This document shows, piece by piece, positions 24,198 through 27,130 of a stretch of DNA of 27,130 nucleotides. The stretch is taken from the NCBI GenBank assembly GCA_964511645.1, contig CAZEGV010000036.1, positions 1-27,130 on the forward strand. The letters run 5' to 3'. Source of the DNA: CAZEGV01 sp964511645 (GTDB taxonomy: Bacteria; Bacteroidota; Bacteroidia; Cytophagales; JAAEPT01). Position 1 is the stretch's first letter, and each line of letters begins with the position of its first letter. The translations under genes and the position numbers were made by a program. The notes under the pieces are model-generated. The model saw only the letters and a list, made by a program, of their open reading frames with translations, had not been told where the DNA came from and made no database searches.

Positions 24198-24301
24198 TGG
24201 GCGTTTCCCCGCTTGCTAAAAAAGCAACCTGGGGCAGGCTTTCGCTACTCAATCTTAGCGACAAAAAAAATCGCTAAGATTTCAAACAAACCGCTCTATC
24301 C
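24198..24301 (-). ncRNA. Second full copy of the structured intergenic element
   Basis: Read on the minus strand: GGATAGAGCGG leader, GAAATC, an 11-bp hairpin AATCTTAGCGA/TCGCTAAGATT (24251-24281) with a U-rich loop, GATTGAGTAGCGAAAGCC, a second hairpin (24207-24234: CCCC/GGGG plus TTGCT/AGCAA) and GGGGAAACGCCCAAGG. The order and linkers match 151-260 while both stems have different sequences that still pair. Location is 80-190 bases upstream of the split secreted gene, same strand, so it could also act as a leader or as the end of the upstream operon's transcript. Confidence 0.45.
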
Positions 24302-24375
24302 TTAACGCAAAAAATACAAAATTTAATTTCTTTTGTTTTTGACTTGCTTTATTAAACAACAACTATCCAGTTTTA

Positions 24376-24530
24376 ACTCTTCATTATTAATTAAAAACGA
24401 TAACCAAGGGCAAGATGCCCTTTATACATAATGGTGGGTGTGCCCGACTACTAAGGACGTGTCCGTCTACTGACGGAACCGTTGAAAAAGCTTAACCTAC
24501 AAGCTAAGAGCAGTGGGGTAAATAACTCAA
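24376..24530 (+). repeat. Composite intergenic repeat, long form (copy C)
   Basis: ACTCTTCATTATTAATTAAA (shared with copy B), AAGGGCA/TGCCCTT hairpin (about 24406-24423), ACTACTAAGGAC, the right hairpin module GTGTCCGTCTACTGACGGA (24459-24477) and the end segment AAGCTTAACCTACAAGCTAA ... GTGGGGTA ending 24530, 34 bases before the stop of the Cys-rich secreted gene. The outer arms seen in copies A and B are degraded here. Confidence 0.7.
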
Positions 24531-24564
24531 CCTTAATTTAACTCATTTTATGATCTAAATGATA

Positions 24565-25503
24565 TTATTCTATTTCTATTAACGGTGCAACCTTGGTGGA
24601 ATTAATGTTAGAATTATCATTTAAAACTCTAGCTCTCTCAGTTGAAAACGCGGTATATATATCCTTATCCTCAATATAGAGGTTGTAAAAAATACCTATA
24701 CCCAGTTTAGAATATACCTCATCGTCAACGCAATCTAAGCTTGACGTAGTAAACCTGTAATTTTTACCCCCAAAATCACTGCAATTAGATGGTAATTTAC
24801 AGTGACTGATATGAGACTCACAACAAGACAGGCATTGTAAACCAGCAGATGGTAATTGATTGTAATTATTAATAACATTTGACAGGTTAGTAATTTCATT
24901 TGTTCCATTAATGTAAAGTCTCCTATTGGAAACAGATAGACTTTTATCACGAAAAACATCTATTGGAGCTGTTTCGAAAAACAACTCATCATACGATAAA
25001 ACCCTCATTGATACAGATATCCTTATTTTATCCTCTGGATTTTCCAAGATTCTGAAATTCTTCAATAAGATTGGAGGTAATTCCTTAAAATATATAGTTG
25101 AAATATTTGCTGCGTAATTTAAACGTATTTGACCGAAAAACTCTTCGTATGCTGAAAGATACTCTGGAGTATGAATTAAATCCACTCCAAACCTTCTTAT
25201 ATTTCTAAGATAAGCGCCTATATATCTCTCATATTCATACCCCATATTCAAATCGTATCGAGTAACATTACTTGTCTTCCAGTCATAAACGTTATAATAA
25301 TACTGATACTCAATTTCTTCATTATTAATGGGAGATTTCACAAGGTAATTAGATGGTAAACCTAGCTCTGATGCAATCTCCCTTTCGACAACTATACAAA
25401 TTTCACCTTCCTTTAATCTATGTGATATATCATTAGTAACAACTGTTTGGGAAAACAACAAATATCCGAAAGCAATAAAAATAATTGTAGAAGTAATTTT
25501 CAT
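24565..25503 (-). CDS. Secreted Cys-rich protein of unknown function
   Basis: This 312-residue protein has an N-terminal signal peptide (KITSTIIFIAFGYLLFSQ) and a cysteine cluster near residues 223-242 (CLSCCESHISHCKLPSNC), plus one cysteine at about 256. The pattern suggests disulfides or a metal site in the mature periplasmic or surface protein. The rest is mixed alpha/beta with many Tyr and Asn. I do not recognise a family. It begins two bases after the leucine-rich-repeat gene and is probably the last gene of that operon; its own stop lies just inside repeat copy C. It may be an immunity or accessory component of the locus, but nothing in the sequence proves it. Confidence 0.7.
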   Translation of the reverse strand: MKITSTIIFIAFGYLLFSQTVVTNDISHRLKEGEICIVVEREIASELGLPSNYLVKSPINNEEIEYQYYYNVYDWKTSNVTRYDLNMGYEYERYIGAYLRNIRRFGVDLIHTPEYLSAYEEFFGQIRLNYAANISTIYFKELPPILLKNFRILENPEDKIRISVSMRVLSYDELFFETAPIDVFRDKSLSVSNRRLYINGTNEITNLSNVINNYNQLPSAGLQCLSCCESHISHCKLPSNCSDFGGKNYRFTTSSLDCVDDEVYSKLGIGIFYNLYIEDKDIYTAFSTERARVLNDNSNINSTKVAPLIEIE

Positions 25504-25505
25504 GA

Positions 25506-26423
25506 CTAAAATAATTTTATAGGATAATATTTATTATCAAGATCTTTTTCAAATAATTCTTCCAGATGCTTGTTGAAATAAGTGCTAGGAAGCCCTAAAT
25601 GTTTTAAGTTTTTCATTTCGAAAACCCACTTAGGAATATCTTCTATTTGTGTCTCTTTTAAATTAAGGTACTCTAACGAATTTAAATAACGTATGCCTTC
25701 AGGAAATTCAGTAATAGGGTTACCTGCTAAATTCAATTTATGTAAATTTGTGCATTTTTTTATACTGAGAGGGATTTTAGAAAAATTATTTTCAGATAAA
25801 TCTAGTTCTATTAATCCTACAAAATTTAAAAAAAGAACAGGGATATTAACTATATTAGCTTTGTTAAGATTTAACTTCAATAAAGAAACATTTTGACCCA
25901 CATTATTTGGTAGTATTAAGGTGTTTATTGAAGCATTATCTGATACATTCAGAATTTGTATAGTCGAATGTTCAAAAAGCCATTTAGGCAATTCTTTAAA
26001 TCTGTTAATAGATACATTTAATAATTTGATGTTTTGACACTGTTTAATACTTTGTGGCACAATGATCAAACTGTCTGCAATTAAATGCAAGTACTCTAGC
26101 TCCTTAAATCGAGAAAAATCAAAACTAGTTTCACCAAGTCTAGATGAACTAGAATAAAACCTAACTAAACTATCTAACTCATAATACACTTTTTTTATTT
26201 TTTTTCTCAAAGTATATTTACCTTCTTTTAAAGGAATAACATTTCTGCAATCTAGTGCTAGCACTAGTGATTCCTTTTTCAACCCCAACACCTCAGTAGA
26301 GTCTAACAAAACTTCTATTCTTCGATAGGCTTCGTCTGATTTATATAAATCAGAAATAACATCTTGCCCAATTGAAAGGATTGACATTAAAACACTTACT
26401 ATTACAATATATATTTTTACCAT
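25506..26423 (-). CDS. Secreted leucine-rich-repeat protein
   Basis: This 305-residue protein starts with a signal peptide (VKIYIVIVSVLMSILSIGQ). From about residue 107 to 290 it has around eight leucine-rich repeats of about 23 residues of the type L-x-x-L-N-L-x-x-N-x-I-x-x-(F/I)-P (for example LIELDLSENNFSKIPLSI and LHKLNLAGNPITEFPEGI). The N-terminal 100 residues are unlike the repeats. It is likely a periplasmic or surface binding scaffold. It overlaps the stop of the gene upstream by seven bases, so translation is probably coupled, and it is followed two bases later by the Cys-rich gene. Its partner is unknown. Confidence 0.82.
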   Translation of the reverse strand: MVKIYIVIVSVLMSILSIGQDVISDLYKSDEAYRRIEVLLDSTEVLGLKKESLVLALDCRNVIPLKEGKYTLRKKIKKVYYELDSLVRFYSSSSRLGETSFDFSRFKELEYLHLIADSLIIVPQSIKQCQNIKLLNVSINRFKELPKWLFEHSTIQILNVSDNASINTLILPNNVGQNVSLLKLNLNKANIVNIPVLFLNFVGLIELDLSENNFSKIPLSIKKCTNLHKLNLAGNPITEFPEGIRYLNSLEYLNLKETQIEDIPKWVFEMKNLKHLGLPSTYFNKHLEELFEKDLDNKYYPIKLF

Positions 26424-27130
26424 TTTATCACACCTTTTTCACCATTAATACACATTACTATCCTAAATCTCTGAGACAATCTATCATCATCTAGCTCTAT
26501 AATCATGCCGTTTCTTAAAAGTATCTTGACTTTTCCTTGAGAGGATGGCTGGGGGTCGTTATACATCTCGCTATAAACTTTTATTTCCTCTTTTTTATTT
26601 TCGCTTGACTTTCCATCAAAGACCTCTTTCTTATTCTTGTAATCAATGATGTTTTGTTGATGAAATCGTATAAAATCTTCTGCTTCTTTTGTAAGATTTA
26701 ATGATGTAATAAATTCATCCGAGATCAAAATAACTCCACCGTCAACCAGCTCATAATTAGAATGAATGATATAATTACCCATGTAGTGTACTATTTCAGA
26801 TTCTTTGTAAGTTCCCTTTGCTTTCATCTGATGAGAAACAGCACCAATATCTACTCCATACTCTTCAGCTTCTTCAGCTGAAGAAATAAACAACACACCA
26901 TTCACTCTATGTTTCAACCCCTCTTCAGAAAGTTCAGTTTTACTTTCCCCATGCCCTGAGTAGTGAAAATCAATATAATCTCCTGTAATAATTGCTTTTT
27001 CTTCAGAGGTTGGATTTAAATAAACAAGGGTTCTTGATGAAGACAGTAATATTGCTTTCCACTTAGCTGTTTCATACTCCTGCTCCTTATCTCCACTAAA
27101 CAATCCCCAAGTCACACCAGGCTCATGGAT
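26417..27130 (-). CDS. C-terminal part of a protein of unknown function (5' end outside the window)
   Basis: The reading frame is open to the window edge (IHEPGVTWGLF...), so only the last 237 residues are present and the true start lies beyond. The GTG near 27115 is not a convincing start. Notable segments are TGDYIDFHYSGHGES (about 54-68), resembling the strand and catalytic-histidine motif of caspase-like C14 peptidases, and a terminal beta-rich region (QGKVKILLRNGMIIELDDDR). The expected catalytic cysteine strand is absent and the only cysteine is near the end (MCINGEKG), so protease activity is not supported. It is the head of the LRR/Cys-rich operon visible here and could be the end of an effector or a secretion-system spike-associated protein. 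Confidence 0.6.
   Translation of the reverse strand: MHEPGVTWGLFSGDKEQEYETAKWKAILLSSSRTLVYLNPTSEEKAIITGDYIDFHYSGHGESKTELSEEGLKHRVNGVLFISSAEEAEEYGVDIGAVSHQMKAKGTYKESEIVHYMGNYIIHSNYELVDGGVILISDEFITSLNLTKEAEDFIRFHQQNIIDYKNKKEVFDGKSSENKKEEIKVYSEMYNDPQPSSQGKVKILLRNGMIIELDDDRLSQRFRIVMCINGEKGVIKW

Noticed and set aside
23801..24277. Plus-strand open frame of 158 codons antisense to the secreted gene
   Set aside because: It is antisense to a frame with a clear signal peptide and promoter box, and its second half runs through non-coding repeat elements.
20931..24530. Integron cassette array with attC sites
   Set aside because: The repeats contain a GCTTAAC/GTTAAGC heptamer that fits the attC core pattern, but only once per copy, without the matching second core at 60-120 bases, and all genes lie on the strand without a nearby integrase.
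26417..27115. Active caspase-like (C14) peptidase
   Set aside because: Only the histidine-like motif is present. There is no cysteine in the expected following strand, and the N-terminal part is outside the window.

Overview
The window is a low-GC bacterial chromosome segment, almost certainly Bacteroidota and most likely from the Flavobacteriales side of that phylum. The evidence is two tandem PorP/SprF-type proteins linked to type IX secretion and gliding, Bacteroidota-style promoter boxes (TAnnTTTG at about -7, seen best before nuoA), many GTG starts without Shine-Dalgarno sequences, a DUF2461 protein, and intergenic sequences of a kind I associate with flavobacterial genomes. Genus cannot be read from the sequence.

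Layout. 1-314: the 3' end of a group II intron, then a structured repeated element. 315-12801: core genes. These are a DUF2461 gene convergent with a compact minus-strand cluster nuoA-B-C-D / small ORF / PhnP-like MBL hydrolase / rqcH (NFACT); a Na+/Ca2+ exchanger; a sulfide:quinone-reductase-like flavoprotein with a tiny membrane protein and an Fnr-like operator; and hisG-hisD-thiL. 13092-20683: typA, the two porP/sprF genes, a carboxyspermidine-type polyamine pair (dehydrogenase and nspC), idi and a small ribbon-helix-helix-like gene. 20684-27130: an accessory region with a nuclease toxin tip, an Imm49-type immunity gene and a DUF3592-like membrane protein, then a secreted protein split by a frameshift, then an operon of a window-truncated protein, a leucine-rich-repeat protein and a Cys-rich secreted protein.

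Two families of intergenic elements run through the window. One is a structured, possibly transcribed element with two hairpins: full copies at about 151-260 and 24198-24301, fragments elsewhere. The stems differ in sequence but keep pairing. The other is a composite repeat (a TTTCGACAAGCTCAAT module, a nested stem-loop core and a TCCGTCTACTGACGGA hairpin), long near the toxin/immunity genes and short beside the housekeeping genes. The toxin-immunity block is bracketed by inverted copies of one end of this repeat, and the repeat runs into the first codons of the start-less toxin tip. I read the right-hand 6 kb as a place where toxin-tip and immunity cassettes have been deposited by recombination at these repeats.

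The most checkable novelties are this cassette-like arrangement, a (TTGT)3 tract at 23636-23647 where one extra unit would fuse two ORFs into a 257-residue secreted protein, the structured element with compensatory stems, and the 46-residue protein after the SQR-like gene.
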